NCBI GenBank assembly: GCA_021292105.1
Contig: CM037871.1
Location: 13,848,696-13,912,695, forward strand
Reading direction: 5' to 3'
DNA length: 64,000 nucleotides
Source of the DNA: Anadara kagoshimensis
Lineage: Eukaryota; Mollusca; Bivalvia; Arcoida; Arcidae
A program made the position numbers and the translations under genes. The notes under the pieces are model-generated. The model was not told the DNA's origin and searched no databases. It saw nothing but the letters and a program-made list of their open reading frames with translations. Shown in pieces: positions 22,913 through 34,378 of the stretch. Positions within the stretch are counted from its first letter, which is position 1. Each line of letters begins with the position of its first letter.

Positions 22913-23407
22913 TCACATTAACTTGATGTCCATGTAAAGGTGGACAATGACTGGCAGTACAGCATGTTTGATGCCCATAACTTTGACATTGAGATAAAGA
23001 TACTTGATGAGAATTATGATGCTAATATTACTACAATTTGTACATACTGAATGACTATTATTTTGGAAAATGCAATCTACCTGCTGCGCTGCAGGTTTTT
23101 CAAAGAATTTATGCTGGTTGCCTAAAGGCCTTTTTCTAGCTCTACCTTGCAGTGTTTGCTTTGAATGTATAAATTCAACCATTTCTTTTGGAACCTGGTG
23201 TCTAAGTACCCATGCAGTTTTACCATATGTCTTGACATTAGCTTTAATTTTGTACCACATTTTGCCACCACTGCGTTTAAATCTTAATATTTTTGCCACT
23301 AATTCAGGTGTTATATCTTTATCTTTTACAAAATCATTTTGATCTATTTGGCCCTGATTATTATTATTTTGTTGGGAGTGTTGGGTGACCACATTATTGT
23401 TGGGCAC
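22913..23407 (-). pseudogene. Region after integrase with chromodomain-like stretch
   Basis: A 164-codon frame lies downstream of integrase, after a Gln/Asn-rich linker. Residues about 32-80 (DITPELVAKILRFKRSGG, MWYKIKANVKTYGKTAWVLR) have the spacing of a chromodomain as found at the end of some Gypsy integrases: VEKIL..R...G...YLVKW.GY....W. The aromatic cage is imperfect, so the match is tentative. The remainder is not recognised. Confidence 0.5.
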
Positions 23408-23588
23408 TTGTTGTGTGTCTGGTAATGGCTGTGCATTTTGGGTTTGTTGAGTTTGATTTGCAGTTTGTTCTGCTGGTTGATGTTGCTGTTGTTGTTGAGG
23501 TATATTAGCGTCCCCTGTATCATCTATTTCTTCAGGGTCTTGATCATTCCTATCATCATCATTTATTTGTGGATGTTCAGGTCTTGTA

Positions 23589-24728
23589 TCAGGGCTTATA
23601 GGGTTTAAGCCTGTTGGAATGGATTAGGGATCGAACCAGCTTATTGTCAGACATACGCCTAAGTTTGTATGTGTAATTTGGCCCCGTTGCCACAATGTAA
23701 TATGGCCCTACCCATTTCTTTATATACTTTGGTGTCAAACCCTTAGGAGTTTTGGTGCAATATAACCACACCTGATCACCAGGAACCCACTCTGGTTCTT
23801 GCGTCTTTTTATCGTACTGCTCCGTATATTTTTGTTGTGCCCTAAGTACATTTTCTTTTGCTATTTCTCTTGCCATGTCAAGTTTTTGCAGTACATTTGC
23901 TAAATGAATTCTATTACTTTGTGGCAATGTCTGCTTTGGTATAAGTGTTATATCAATGGGTAAATTCATTTCCCTACCAAAAAGCAAAAAGAAAGGCGAG
24001 TGTTTAGTGGACTGAGTTGATGGTGTTGACCTGTATGCCATCATTATAGCTGGAAGTAGATCTGCCCAGTTATCTTGTTTGTCATTACAATAGGCCCTAA
24101 TTGATTGATGTAAGAAAGAATTTAATCTTTCACATGTTGCATTTGTCTGAGGATGCATACTAGACGTATAATAACGTGTGACATGAAAAAGTTCACACAA
24201 AGCTTTAATTAATTTAGACATAAAATTTTGTCCCCTATCTGAGACTAAAGTTCTTGGTGCACCATAACGTGTAAAGACATTATCAAACAAGACACTAGCA
24301 ACTTCCTCTGCAGATTGAGTTCTTAATGGTACTGCCTCACACCATTTTGAATAAGAATCAACAACTAATAAAATGTGTTGGAATCCCAACTTGGTTTTAG
24401 GCAGTGGACCTATTATATCCATATGCCACCTGTTAAATAAATCCTCTACTGGTAATGGATGAAGTGGGGCAGGTCGAGAGTGACTAAATCTCTTGATTTG
24501 CTGACAAATTTCGCAACTTTTGATATAATTTGTAACAGATTCATACATTTTTGGCCAATAAAATTTAGCCTTTAACATTTCAAAATTTCTCTCTTGTCCT
24601 TGGTGACTGCCACCTACTATACAGTCATGATAACTTTGTAACAGTTCTTCCCTTAAAACCCCAGGTACTGCTAATTGTCTAATAATATTTTCATTTTTAG
24701 GGACACCCCGTCTACGAATATAAAACAT
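23589..24728 (-). pseudogene. Gypsy integrase
   Basis: A 379-codon open stretch. The N-terminal zinc domain is H34-x7-H42...C72-x2-C75 (SYHDCIVGGSHQG; SCEICQQ). The DDE core is WHMDIIGPLP (Asp104), LVSDRGQNF (Asp164) and ATCERLNSF (Glu200). The C-terminal part has the GPY/F-type module (KKWVGPYYIVATGPNYTYKL) common to Ty3/Gypsy. The protein would insert element cDNA into host DNA with a 4 bp stagger, which agrees with the GATA duplication. Confidence 0.92.
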
Positions 24729-24775
24729 ATGAAAAAGTATGCCATCTAACAGTTCAAAAGTATCACTTTCAACTA

Positions 24776-26149
24776 CTATTTTCTAGCTATTTGGTCATCG
24801 TCTGGTAATACACCATCCCTCTTGTATCTGATCATGTTTCTGAAATCAGGACAATTTTCTTGAAGTTGCCGTATGTCAGGCCTATTAACTAATGTTATAT
24901 AATGTGCTTGCTGATTTTCATCAGCTTGCATTGCATTTACAGTAACCATATCTAAATCATATTCAAAATACACTGCAGTTAATTCTTCATTGATATCAGA
25001 ATGTTCAGTGTTACAGTTTTTGTTAGGAGAGTGATCTATAACAGAAACATGAACAGATTCAGTAGCATTGGGATAATCCCTACGTGATAATCCATCAGCA
25101 AATTTGTTCTGGGCACCTGCCTTATGCTGAATAGTAAAATTATATTCTTGTAACAATAGGGACCACCTTAAGAGACGCCCATTTTTATTTTTAATTTCCC
25201 TGAGCCACTTTAATGCTATGTTATCAGTATAGACAGTGAAATGGTTGTTTAATATATATGGTCTATACTCTTTAACAGCCTCTACTAGTGCTAGCCCTTC
25301 TTTTTCTGTGGAATGCCAACCTTTTTCTGAATTTCTTAATGCTCTGCCACCATATGCTATAGGATGGTCTGTACCATTGTCATCTTTCTGACTCAAAAAG
25401 TAGCCTATAGCTGTATCACTAGCATCAGTCGTTATGGAGAATGGTTTATTGAAATTTGGATATGCCAAAATAGGTGCATTTAACAAATGGGACTTAATAG
25501 TGTCAAAAGCTTGTTGACAACTTTCTGTCCAAATGTACTTTGCATTTTTGTATAACAATGCATTCAAAGGAGTACAAATTTTACTATAGCCAAATATATA
25601 TTTTCTATAATAATTAGCCATTCCCATAAACGATCTAAGCTTCTTTGGATTTTGTGGTGGTGGCAAAGTACTGATTGCACGTGTCTTATCTGGATCCACT
25701 TCAATACCAGACTTTGATAGAATGTGACCCAGATAAATGACACGTTTTGCTGCAAATTTACATTTAGCTGTTTGCAGCGTGAGGTTGGCTTCCCTCAGAC
25801 GTTGAAAAATGAGACTTAAGTGCTGCAGATGTGTTTGAAAATTTTCCGAAAAACAGAGTATGTCGTCAATATAAACTAGGCAAATACGCCAGTTAAGCCC
25901 TCTTAAAATTTTAGCCATCAGCATCTGAAAACTCATTGGTGCTGAAACCAAACCGAAAGGAAGCCTTTTGAAGCTAAATATACCTCTTTGAGTGATGAAA
26001 CCTGACTTATGTTTGGTTGTTGGATCTAGGGGGATCTGATGAAAACCACTAGCTAAGTCCAAAACTGAAAAATATTTGGGTTGAGCTTCAGAAACTGTGT
26101 CAACAACTTGTTGAAATGTAGGCATAGGAAATGCCATAGTTTCTACCAC
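24776..26149 (-). pseudogene. Gypsy pol, RT palm/thumb and RNase H
   Basis: A 457-codon open stretch. The RT palm shows FSVLDLASGFHQIPL (residues 27-41), FGLVSAPMSFQ (65-75) and the catalytic YIDD at 93-96. The thumb follows, with LGHILSKSGIEVDP. RNase H shows TTDASDTAIG (Asp242), TEKEGLALV (Glu284) and VYTDN (Asp309), ending with HKAGAQNKFADGLSR. The C-terminal ~80 residues form the linker toward integrase. All residues needed to recognise the family are visible, and the order RT-RNaseH-integrase is that of Ty3/Gypsy, not Copia. It is part of a broken pol. Confidence 0.92.
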
Positions 26150-26697
26150 TGCATTAAGTTTCGGAAGTCTAGAGCCATGCGGTAGCTACCATTTTTCTTT
26201 TTAACCATGACAACACCTGCATGCCATGGTGATGTTGATTCTTCAATAATATCATTTTGAAGAAGTTCATCAATTTGTTTATCCAGCTCTTTTTGTATGT
26301 GAGGTGGGTGACGGTAGGCTGGGGTGCTGACAGGTTTAGCATTACCAGTATTGATAGTATGATAGTACATATTAGTTTTGCCTATTTCAGAACTATCCTT
26401 GGCAAACACATCTCTATACTGGCCAATTAAATATAGCAATTGTTTTTGTTCATTTTGTTTTAAATCAGAGTTATCTAAACTTATTTTTAATTCTGAAGCA
26501 GCCTTTAAATATTCAGTCTCATTTTTCAAGTCTGTATAATTCTCTTTATCGTCGATTGAGAAAATATGCTCTTCAAAAATATCTTGAGCCTGTGCTAACA
26601 CAGTTTTCTGTTTAAGTGGGATTGGAGCTGCACTTGGGTTTAAAATCCTAAATAAACCAGTTTGATTTTGAACAGTTATTATACATTTGGCCCCCAC
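26143..26697 (-). pseudogene. Gypsy pol, RT N-terminal part
   Basis: This part carries the connector after protease and the first fingers motifs of a Ty3/Gypsy reverse transcriptase: AYRHPPHIQKELDKQIDELL, IIEESTSPWHAGVVMVKKKNG and YRMALDFRNL. These correspond to the P-x-R-R..V..EI..LL..GII..S.SP..SP.V.V.KKDG..R...DYR.LN pattern of the family. It belongs to the same fossil pol as the segments to its left. Confidence 0.85.
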
Positions 26698-26785
26698 TAA
26701 TTGCCTTTCAATTAAATTTGATGATGGTTCTAATATAACAGTTGAACCATCAGGATAATTACAAATGTCTACCTCAACAACAGTT

Positions 26786-27313
26786 TCAGAGTGAGGATGT
26801 AACAGTGTCTTTTTTCAAAGTGACTAAATTTGATTCATAATTATCCAGACTAGATACTTGCAATAAATCAGTGGCTGACATTCCACCGTGAATTTTGAAA
26901 ATGTTATCTTTAAAACAGATGTCAGCATTATTTTCTTTAAAAAAATCTATTCCCAAAATTAATTCTCTATGCAAACGTTTGAAAACAAGAAAAGTATGAC
27001 ATAAAGACAAGTTATTTATAGTAATTGTAATATCGACTTGTCCTAATGCACAATGCATTTCCCCACAAACTCCAAAAACATGAGAATAGCGTGTGGGGTG
27101 TAATTTTATATTTGGAAAGGCATGAAATAAAAAATCTTCCCTTATGCAGCTCGCAAAGGCCCCACTGTCTATAAGTGCATATACTTGACACTTGCCTACT
27201 TCAAGTAAAATACAATTACTTTTCATATGCACTTCTGTAAGGGCTGAAATATTTGGATATTCCTGATTTGGGGCATCGTTTGCACACAAAACTTTTGAAC
27301 ACGAGAATTCCAT
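26786..27313 (-). CDS. Gypsy aspartic protease region
   Basis: A 175-codon frame. The catalytic triad type motif LIDSGA is at residues 48-52 (Asp49), and the partner hydrophobic-glycine segment LILGIDFF is at about 118-125, as in retropepsins that cleave Gag-Pol polyproteins. The N-terminal 30 residues are not recognised and lack a zinc knuckle. The frame starts at an ATG that follows the leader directly, so the protease appears to be the first product encoded. It is part of the Gypsy fossil and is followed by the pol region on the same strand. Confidence 0.85.
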   Translation of the reverse strand: MEFSCSKVLCANDAPNQEYPNISALTEVHMKSNCILLEVGKCQVYALIDSGAFASCIREDFLFHAFPNIKLHPTRYSHVFGVCGEMHCALGQVDITITINNLSLCHTFLVFKRLHRELILGIDFFKENNADICFKDNIFKIHGGMSATDLLQVSSLDNYESNLVTLKKDTVTSSL

Positions 27314-27652
27314 TATGAATCAGTATTTGGGAGAAAAATTAAAGAAATATATATGATATTTATATGTACAAATTATACACATTCCTATACAGACATTAGA
27401 GGGTAATGTAAACGAGTAAACCTACCCTTAACATAACAGGTGTAAAAGGATACACCATTTAAAACAATATAAAGTTCAAAACAAACTAAAGCTTAAGCAT
27501 AATGAAAAATAAATTTATATACATTGAAAAGATACAAAAGATGGCCGCATGTACGAACAGTGTATATACAGAAAACATGGTTGACTCACCGTCCTGTAGG
27601 GCTGTTCTTGTCCGTTATCTGGTGCTGATGCCATCTGTCTGGGATCTTCACA
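27314..27652 (-). other. Gypsy leader without recognisable gag
   Basis: About 340 bp separate the primer-binding site from the protease frame. In most Ty3/Gypsy elements gag (capsid, nucleocapsid with CCHC knuckle) would lie here or upstream of protease. I see no CCHC motif and no long frame on the minus strand. Confidence 0.5.
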
Positions 27653-27670
27653 AACCGGATTCTGCCACCA
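27653..27670 (-). other. Primer-binding site of the Gypsy element
   Basis: Five bases inside the 5' LTR the minus strand reads TGGTGGCAGAATCCGG. This is complementary to a tRNA 3' end of the form ...CTGCCACCA, which is typical of tRNA-Leu. The tRNA identity is an inference from the last eight or nine bases only. Confidence 0.6.
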
Positions 27671-27675
27671 AAATC

Positions 27676-28532
27676 TATGGCCAGGCCAACTGTGGGGAAT
27701 TAGCTAAGCCCGGCCACAGACACGAATGTGCATGCCATTCCTAGGGAATGGTGCACTGGATTGCATCCATTTTAAAAGATGCAATGTATAACTATAATAA
27801 TAATCACTAAGCCTCCTTTACATTTTCTGCTATCTCTTTATTCATGCAAGAGCTTGGTGTTTATGGACCTCACTGGTCCTCTCTGGACCTACCTGGTCCT
27901 ATCTAATTTACATTCCAATATACATTTCTTATATATCCTGTATGTTGACAACCAGCAAACATGAAAAATGGTTCCAATAAAAACATTATCCTTTGATGTT
28001 CTTTTCAATGCGTAATATTTTTGACACTTTCAAAGGGATAAATAAATAAGTAAATAAAACATAAATAATTCAGATTAATGTGATAATGCCTAAGGGCCAT
28101 TACAATGCATGTTGACACAATAGCTTCTACTCCTAAAATGCCCATTTATCATAAAATTACATAAGTTTATATTTGATTATTTTAAGGAAAACATACTTTG
28201 TTCTGACATGAGATTTTACTAATTTCCTGCTTAATTGAGATTTACAAAATCAGACTAAAAGGATAACTAGACAGGTGTTTATAAATCTTAATTATGACCA
28301 AATAGAGACAGGCTAATTGACTCAAGTTCATACCTGACAGACTTATACCAATGAGTTGTTTTCATTGCTGATTAACGGAAATAAAACATTTAATTAAAAA
28401 TAAATATCTGACAATCTATATATCTAAAGTTTATATTAAAAATACTTATAATTTCTGACTTAAAATATTTTTTTATTCAAAATGTTGAAATATATTTTCA
28501 TATTCAAAAATGTTGAAATTTAGTCTGTGATA
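27676..28532 (-). repeat. 5' LTR of the Gypsy element (right side)
   Basis: 857 bp, beginning (minus strand) TATCACAGACTAAATTTC and ending CTGGCCATA. It would hold the Pol II promoter of the element. It is nearly identical to the left LTR. It contains an 8 bp stem ATTGCATC...GATGCAAT, also present in the other LTR. Confidence 0.95.
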
Positions 28533-28559
28533 GATACGATGTATAGAGGTAAGGTTATG

Positions 28560-28875
28560 CCATTCCCTACAATATTCTAATATGCATGCCAATACAAAAA
28601 GTTAATACTTTTGCAGATTATTAACTTTTTGGTATAGTTGTGCATGTGTGACCTTGACCTTTGAACCTATGACCTTCATTCATATATCAAAATGATGGTT
28701 AGGCCAATACCTACAATATTCTAATACATATATATACATGCCTATACAAAAAGTTAATAGCTTTACAGATAATTAACTATTTTGAATGGTTGTGCATCTG
28801 TGACCTTGACCTTTGAACCTATACCTTGATCTATGTATCAAAATGATCGTCATGTCAATACCTACAGTTAACTGA
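28560..28875 (-). repeat. Family E tandem repeat, inverted, about two units
   Basis: Minus-strand units with GGCATG..ATTAGAATATTGTAGG and TTCAAAGGTCAAGGTCAC, matching 16.99-17.46 kb. It follows directly after the remnant of the G-rich satellite unit (28537-28556). Confidence 0.75.
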
Positions 28876-29214
28876 AAATCCCATGCCATTGTTACCCGAA
28901 ATATTTAAAAAATAGCTTTTTTTAACAAAGGTCAAAAACTGGGACATGACCTTGACTTTGACATCTATTGGAAGAAAATAGCAACACAAGATCAACAGTG
29001 AAAACGCCATACAATTATCTTCAGCTGTTATTGAGTTAAAGCATTAAATGTTAAAAATTACGTAATTTTACACAAAAAACGTGTAACGTATTTTTCATCC
29101 AATTTTCATGAAAAACACAATTTCAATCATCCCAGGTATCCTCAACCCAAATATCATATCAAAGTTTGCCTGCATCTTTTGTTTCAGAGATTTTTTTGTC
29201 TTTTGGCTATTTTT
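28876..29214. other. Interval without a recognisable gene
   Basis: AT-rich repeat-like sequence between the family E units and the Helitron-like element head. Phrases such as GACCTTGACTTTGACATC suggest a decayed flank of the same repeat class. Nothing coding is seen. Confidence 0.5.
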
Positions 29215-29316
29215 AGCTCACCTGAGCACAAAGTGCTCAAGTGAGCTATTGTGATCAGTCTTTGTCCGTCGTGCGCCGTGCGACGTGCGTCGTGCGTCGT
29301 GCGTCAACTTTTCACT

Positions 29317-31794
29317 GTTAACACTCTAGAGGCCACAGTTTTTGTTATATCTTCATCAAACTTGTCCAGAACATTGTTCAGGTCAAAAGCTAAGTCAAGT
29401 TCATATATGGAATGTGTTGGATCAATAAGTAGGTCACTAGGTCAAATCAAAGAAAAACCTTGTTAACACTCTAGAGTCCATATTTTTTGTCCAATCTTCA
29501 TATAATTTGTCCACAACAACGTTCATGAACAAAGCAAGGTCAACTTCGTATATGGGTCATGGTGGATCAATAAGTAGGTCACTAGGCCAAATCATAAAAA
29601 AACCTTGTTAACACTCTAGAGTCCACATTTTTTGTCCAATCTTCATATAATTTGTCCAGAACGATGTTCATGACCAAAGCTAGGACAAGTTCGTATATGG
29701 GTTATGTTGGGTCAATAAGTAGGTCATTAGGTCAAATCATAGAAAAACCTTGTTAACGCTATAGAGTCCATATTTTTTGTCCAATCTTCATATAATTTGT
29801 CCAGAACGATGTTCATGACCGAAGCAAGGTCAAGTTCGTTTATGGCTTATGTTGGGTCAATAAGTAGGTCACTAGGTCAAATCATAGAAAAACCTTGTTA
29901 ACGCTATAGAGTCCACATTTTTTGTCCAATCTTCATATAATTTGTCCAGAACAATGTCCATGAACAAAGCTAGGTCAAGTTTATATATCGTTAATTTTGG
30001 GTCAATAAGTAGGTCACTAGGTCAAATCAAAGAAAAACCTTGTTAACACTATAGAGTCCATAGTTTTTGTCCAATCTTCATATAATTTGTCCAGAACGAT
30101 GTTCATGACCAAGGCAAGGTCAAGTTCGTATATGGGTCATGTTGGGTCAATAAGTAGGTCACTAGACCAAATCATAGAAAAACCTTGATAACACTATAGA
30201 GTCCATAGTTTTTGTCCAATCTTCATATAATTTGTCCAGAACGATGTTCATGACCAAAGCAAGGTCAAGTTCGTATATGGGTCATGTTGGGTCAATAAGT
30301 AGGTCACTAGGCCAAATCATAGAAAAACATTGTTAACACTATAGAGTCCATAGTTTTTGTCCAATCTTCATATAATTTGTCCAGAACAATGTTCATGACC
30401 AAAGCAAGGTCAAGTTCGTATATCGGTCATGTTGGGTCAATAAGTAGGTCACTAGACCAAATCATAGAAAAACCTTGTTAACACTATAGAGTCCATAGTT
30501 TTTGTCCAATCTTCATATAATTTGTCCAGAATGATGTTCATGACCAAACAAAAGTCAATTTCTTATATGGGTCATGTTGGATCCATAAGTAGGTCACTAG
30601 GCCAAATCATAAAAAAACCTTGTTAACACTCTAGAGTCCATATTTTTTGTCCAATCTTCATATAATTTGTTTAAAACGATGTTCATGACCAAAGCAAGGT
30701 CAAGTTCGTATATGGGTTATGTTGGGTCAATAAGTAGGTCACTAGGTCAAATCATAGAAAAACCTTGTTAACGCTATAGAGTCCATATTTTTTGTCCAAT
30801 CTTCATATAATTTGTCCAGAACGATGTTCATGACCAAAGCAAGGTCAAGTTCGTTTATGGCTTATGTTGGGTCAATAAGTAGGTCACTAGGTCAAATCAT
30901 AGAAAAACCTTGTTAACGCTATAGAGTCCATAGTTTTTGTCCAATCTTCATATAATTTGTCCAGAACAATGTCCATGGCCAAAGCAAGGTCAAGTTCATA
31001 TATCGTTAATTTTGGGTCAATAAGTAGGTCACTAGGTCAAATCAAAGAAAAACCTTGTTAACACTCTAGAGTCCATATTTTTTGTCCAATCTTCATATAA
31101 TTTGTCCAAAACGATGTTCATGACCAAAGCAAGGTCAAGTTCGTATATGGGTTATGTTGGGTCAATAAGTAGGTCACTAGGTCAAATCATAGAAAAACCT
31201 TGTTAACGCTATAGAGTCCATATTTTTTGTCCAATCTTCATATAATTTGTCCAGAACGATGTTCATGACCAAAGCAAAGTCAACTTCGTTTATGGCTTAT
31301 GTTGGGTCAATAAGTAGGTCACTAGGTCAAATCATAGAAAAACCTTGTTAACGCTATAGAGTCCACATTTTTTGTCCAATCTTCATATAATTTGTCCAGA
31401 ACAATGTTCATGGCCAAAGCAAGGTCAAGTTCATATATCGTTAATTTTGGGTCAATAAGTAGGTCACTAGGTCAAATCAAAGAAAAACCTTGTTAACACT
31501 ATAGAGTCCATAGTTTTTGTCCAATCTTCATATAATTTGTCCAGAACGATGTTCATGACCAAAGGAAGGTCAAGTTCGTATATGTGTCATGTTGGGTCAA
31601 TAAGTAGGTCACTAGACCAAATCATAGAAAAACCTTGATAACACTATAGAGTCCATAGTTTTTGTCCAATCTTCATATAATTTGTCCAGAACGATGTTCA
31701 TGGCCAAAGCAAGGTCAAGTTCGTTTATGGGTCATGTTGGGTCAATAAGTAGGTCACTAGACCAAATCATAGAAAAACCTTGTTAACACTATAG
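29317..31794 (+). repeat. 145 bp core repeat array, left block (17 units)
   Basis: Each unit runs from GTTAACACTCTAGAGTCCAT through TTTTTGTCCAATCTTCATAT and GGTCAATAAGTAGGTCACTA. GTTAAC starts at 29317, 29462, 29607, 29752, 29897 and so on to 31782, exactly 17 x 145 bp. The spacing is therefore without net indels. Short open frames on both strands follow from the repeat and are not genes. Confidence 0.95.
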
Positions 31795-31850
31795 CACGGT
31801 ATGTAAACTCCGGTGTACGTCTTCCGGAAGCTGGGATCGTCGAAGCGAAG
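31795..31850 (+). repeat. Left TIR of element C
   Basis: Starts CACGGTATGTAAACTCCGG and runs to GTCGAAGCG. It matches the right end over about 53 bp with three substitutions. Confidence 0.9.
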
Positions 31851-32232
31851 AAAAAGCCAACAGTAATGGTTCCACTGTCGCCCGGTGACAGTAAATTGGC
31901 TGCTAGTAAGTTTTCTTGTATACTTTCACAGCAACAATTACACTCAGACTGATCGCGGATAACAGCGGAGTTGGTTTTGAATACAGTCGGTAACATTTAT
32001 TGTTTCAGTTTGAGGAAAATGATTGTTAATCATTCAACTTTTCAATGATATTTTCAAAGAAGTCAAATAAATTATATTTCCCGAGCATAAAGATATGATA
32101 AATACCACATTTAATGCATTTGATTTAAGAAACCAAGTGTTAAGATCAAAGGTGCTGTTTCCCGTTATCCCAATACGTGACAGTTTAGAAGAAATTCTGA
32201 TTTAATTTCACGCTGGTGATTCCAGATAGCGT

Positions 32233-32299
32233 ACGCCTAGCTGATGAAAACATGAACGCCTAGCTGGGATTTTAGTGGAAAAATATGTACGCCTAGCTG
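32233..32299 (+). promoter_or_regulatory. Subterminal iterons of element C, left
   Basis: ACGCCTAGCTG occurs at 32233-32243, 32256-32266 and 32289-32299, that is 438-504 bp from the left end. Inverted equivalents lie a similar distance from the right end. Such symmetric short repeats are often transposase-binding sites, which is an inference here. Confidence 0.6.
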
Positions 32300-32539
32300 T
32301 ACAGAAAATTGTACAATTTATTGCTATTTTTCACATTTTTCTTAGATAATCGGTTGAGAAAACCCTCTCACAACTTTATGCTTATCTCAAGGATATGGTG
32401 CCATTTTATATTCATTTTATTTATGAATAGATTGATTGATTGGATGCGGTTTTACGCAAAAGTTAATAATATTTCACTTATATGGAGACGTCGCCAGCTA
32501 TATGTGAAACCATCAAAAATTTGACCTTTGCAGTGCGCT

Positions 32540-32757
32540 AAGGACAATGTGTAGGTAGAGTTTTTTACAGTGCCACGCCTGCTACGAGACGAAGGAACGG
32601 ATTTCAAGGTCTTTTTCGAAGGAATCAGCGACTTTCATTTCTACATGCCGAGTACATGGAGTATTTACTACCTATTTTTAAGACTTGGTCAAACCCAGGC
32701 CGGATTCCGAACCCACGACCTCCTACACCAAGCGCATTACCAACTGAACTATCGTAT
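32540..32757 (-). mobile_element. tRNA-derived SINE, minus strand, inside element C
   Basis: On the minus strand the head reads TAGTTCAGTTGGTAATGCG (A box, 32733-32751), then GGTCGTGGGTTCGGAATCC (B box GGTTCGGAATCC, 32702-32713). Both are close to tRNA consensus. The body contains CATGTACTCGGCATGTAG, CCTTCGTCTCGTAGCAGG and GGCACTGTAAAAAACTC. It differs in body from the SINE at 15.7 kb, so two SINE families are present. The 3' boundary is approximate, and no target duplication was identified. Confidence 0.75.
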
Positions 32758-32759
32758 AT

Positions 32760-33814
32760 ATTGAAAAGAGCCCGTTGTTGGTAGTAGCAGAACCTATAAA
32801 TCATTCTTTTCTTTTTAAATCAATCGACAAAAATAAAATAACCGATTATAGATGAATAAACAGGGGACCAAAGACCTTAACGCTCACCTCAGGATGTAGA
32901 AAGTCAATGGGCAATCACATAAATTAAGGGGACTGTTTTAATTTTCAAGAGATAGGACCTAATGTAAGGACATTTCCAAATTTATTATTACTTATCCTAA
33001 AATGCTACCGTATACTTCTAAATATTTAAGGTCTAGCTACAATAAATGTATGGACAGCTAGTAAAAAGTACAAAGGCAAAATTAAGCCCTTTCAGTATTC
33101 TTACACATCTATGACCAATGAACTTCATCATTGTAGATAACGCCAATGCCATACTTATACAAAAAGTTTAGAGTTCAGATATTTTGTGACGTCGTAGCAG
33201 ACGTTAATCGCGAAGGCCCTGATTATCTGTAATGAAACTTATCCCCCCTTTTTTAAATGACGTCAATTACGGTGTAACAAGAAAATGCTCCCTAAACAAA
33301 GAAAATACCACGAAATTTTAAAGGGAAATTTTTTATTATTATAATTTTAAAAATAAGTTCAAGCCCCCTTTGTGGAATTTACTGAAAATACGAGATTTTC
33401 AAATTATCTGGGAACCAAGCATATAAATGTTCAGAAACAAATACTCCATATCTTGAACGGTTGTAAATCATTGAATCGAATGTACCCTCAGCACTTTTGG
33501 TTTTCCGATTGTGTATTTAGAATGGCGAGATTAAAACTTATGGACTTTTTGGCTTAGTAAGAGAAAATATAGAGGACAACCACACTTTACGCTTCGAAAT
33601 TTAAACATGCCGGGGAACCTGTATTTTGATATGAAACTAACAAATAATCATTACGGGTATCATGTATGTGTGTAGTGAAAGTTCGGGGTTATCAACTTTT
33701 TTAAAAAGAACTTGTTTTCTTTCGCTTTTATTTCCCTTCATGTAAGACATTATTCATATCGGACTGTCATGGCGGATATGCAAATGAGATCATTGCCGTT
33801 CATTTTCCAATATG
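32760..33814. other. Interior of element C, no recognised gene
   Basis: AT-rich sequence with short frames only (longest about 60 codons at 33372-33557, no motif). If element C ever encoded a transposase it is not visible here. Confidence 0.5.
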
Positions 33815-34180
33815 TATCAATATGACCTTAAGGCTAATACCTACAATATTCTAATATGCATGCTTATACAAAAAGTTGATAGATTTCCAGATCATGCACT
33901 GACAAATATAGTAGTTTAGCAATTTCCCCTTCAAGAACCCTGCCATTTTCCCATTTTGAGCCCTACAGCTACGATTACTACATGTCCTAAGTGCTACACA
34001 TGGATCTCTTGTATCTTTAGAGGAAAAGATTTTTATTATTTCCCTTATAGGACCCAAAGGGGACATAACTCCCTCATTTGTGCAAACCAGAAAGCACTTC
34101 ACGAAGGCATTATTGTCATTAAGTTTCATCAAATTTGGCCTGGTAGTTTTGGAGGAGATGACTTAAATACAATGAAAGGT
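33815..34180 (-). repeat. Family E monomer and flanking bivalve-type repeat
   Basis: On the minus strand 33815-33900 matches a family E unit (GCATGCATATTAGAATATTG, GTAGGTATTAGCC). The following TTATAGGACCCAAAGGGGAC and CATTAAGTTTCATCAAATTT with GTAGTTTTGGAGGAGATG resembles 44.5-44.6 kb (CTAGTTTCATGAAATTTGG...GTAGTTTTGGAGGAGAAG). It is therefore a second decayed Helitron-like fragment. Confidence 0.6.
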
Positions 34181-34378
34181 TTATTCACTAAATAGTTGAT
34201 TCACAAGATTTTGACTCCGATAATGTACACGATAATCGACTGATATCCATAAGATGGCCGGGTTGTTGAATTATTGTGAATCTACAGATGGTGGATTTGT
34301 ATTTTGAAGTAAATTTGCATATTTCGCAAGAAAAATACTGAGATTCCTAAAAATAACTTTCATTTTGTCTTTCAAGTT

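Larger units (their letters stand above)
19062..28532 (-). mobile_element. Ty3/Gypsy-type LTR element, 9471 bp
   Basis: Two 857 bp LTRs enclose the internal region, with GATA duplicated at 19058-19061 and 28533-28536. LTR ends are TAT...ATA. In element (minus) orientation there is a primer-binding site next to the right LTR, then protease, reverse transcriptase/RNase H, integrase with a GPY-type tail, a chromodomain-like stretch and another frame. A polypurine tract lies next to the left LTR. The protease-RT-RNaseH-integrase order and motifs place it in Ty3/Gypsy. The LTRs differ at about three places, so the insertion is recent. The pol region is broken, with roughly three or four interruptions, and no gag is recognised. 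It lies in a G-rich satellite unit, which it splits cleanly. Confidence 0.95.

Noticed and set aside
23070-23342. 90-codon plus-strand frame opposite the Gypsy chromodomain-like region.
   Set aside because: Antisense shadow of the element's own coding strand.
31757-31996. 79-codon minus-strand frame at the left end of element C.
   Set aside because: It reads out through the terminal inverted repeat into the satellite, so it cannot be a native gene; no family recognised.
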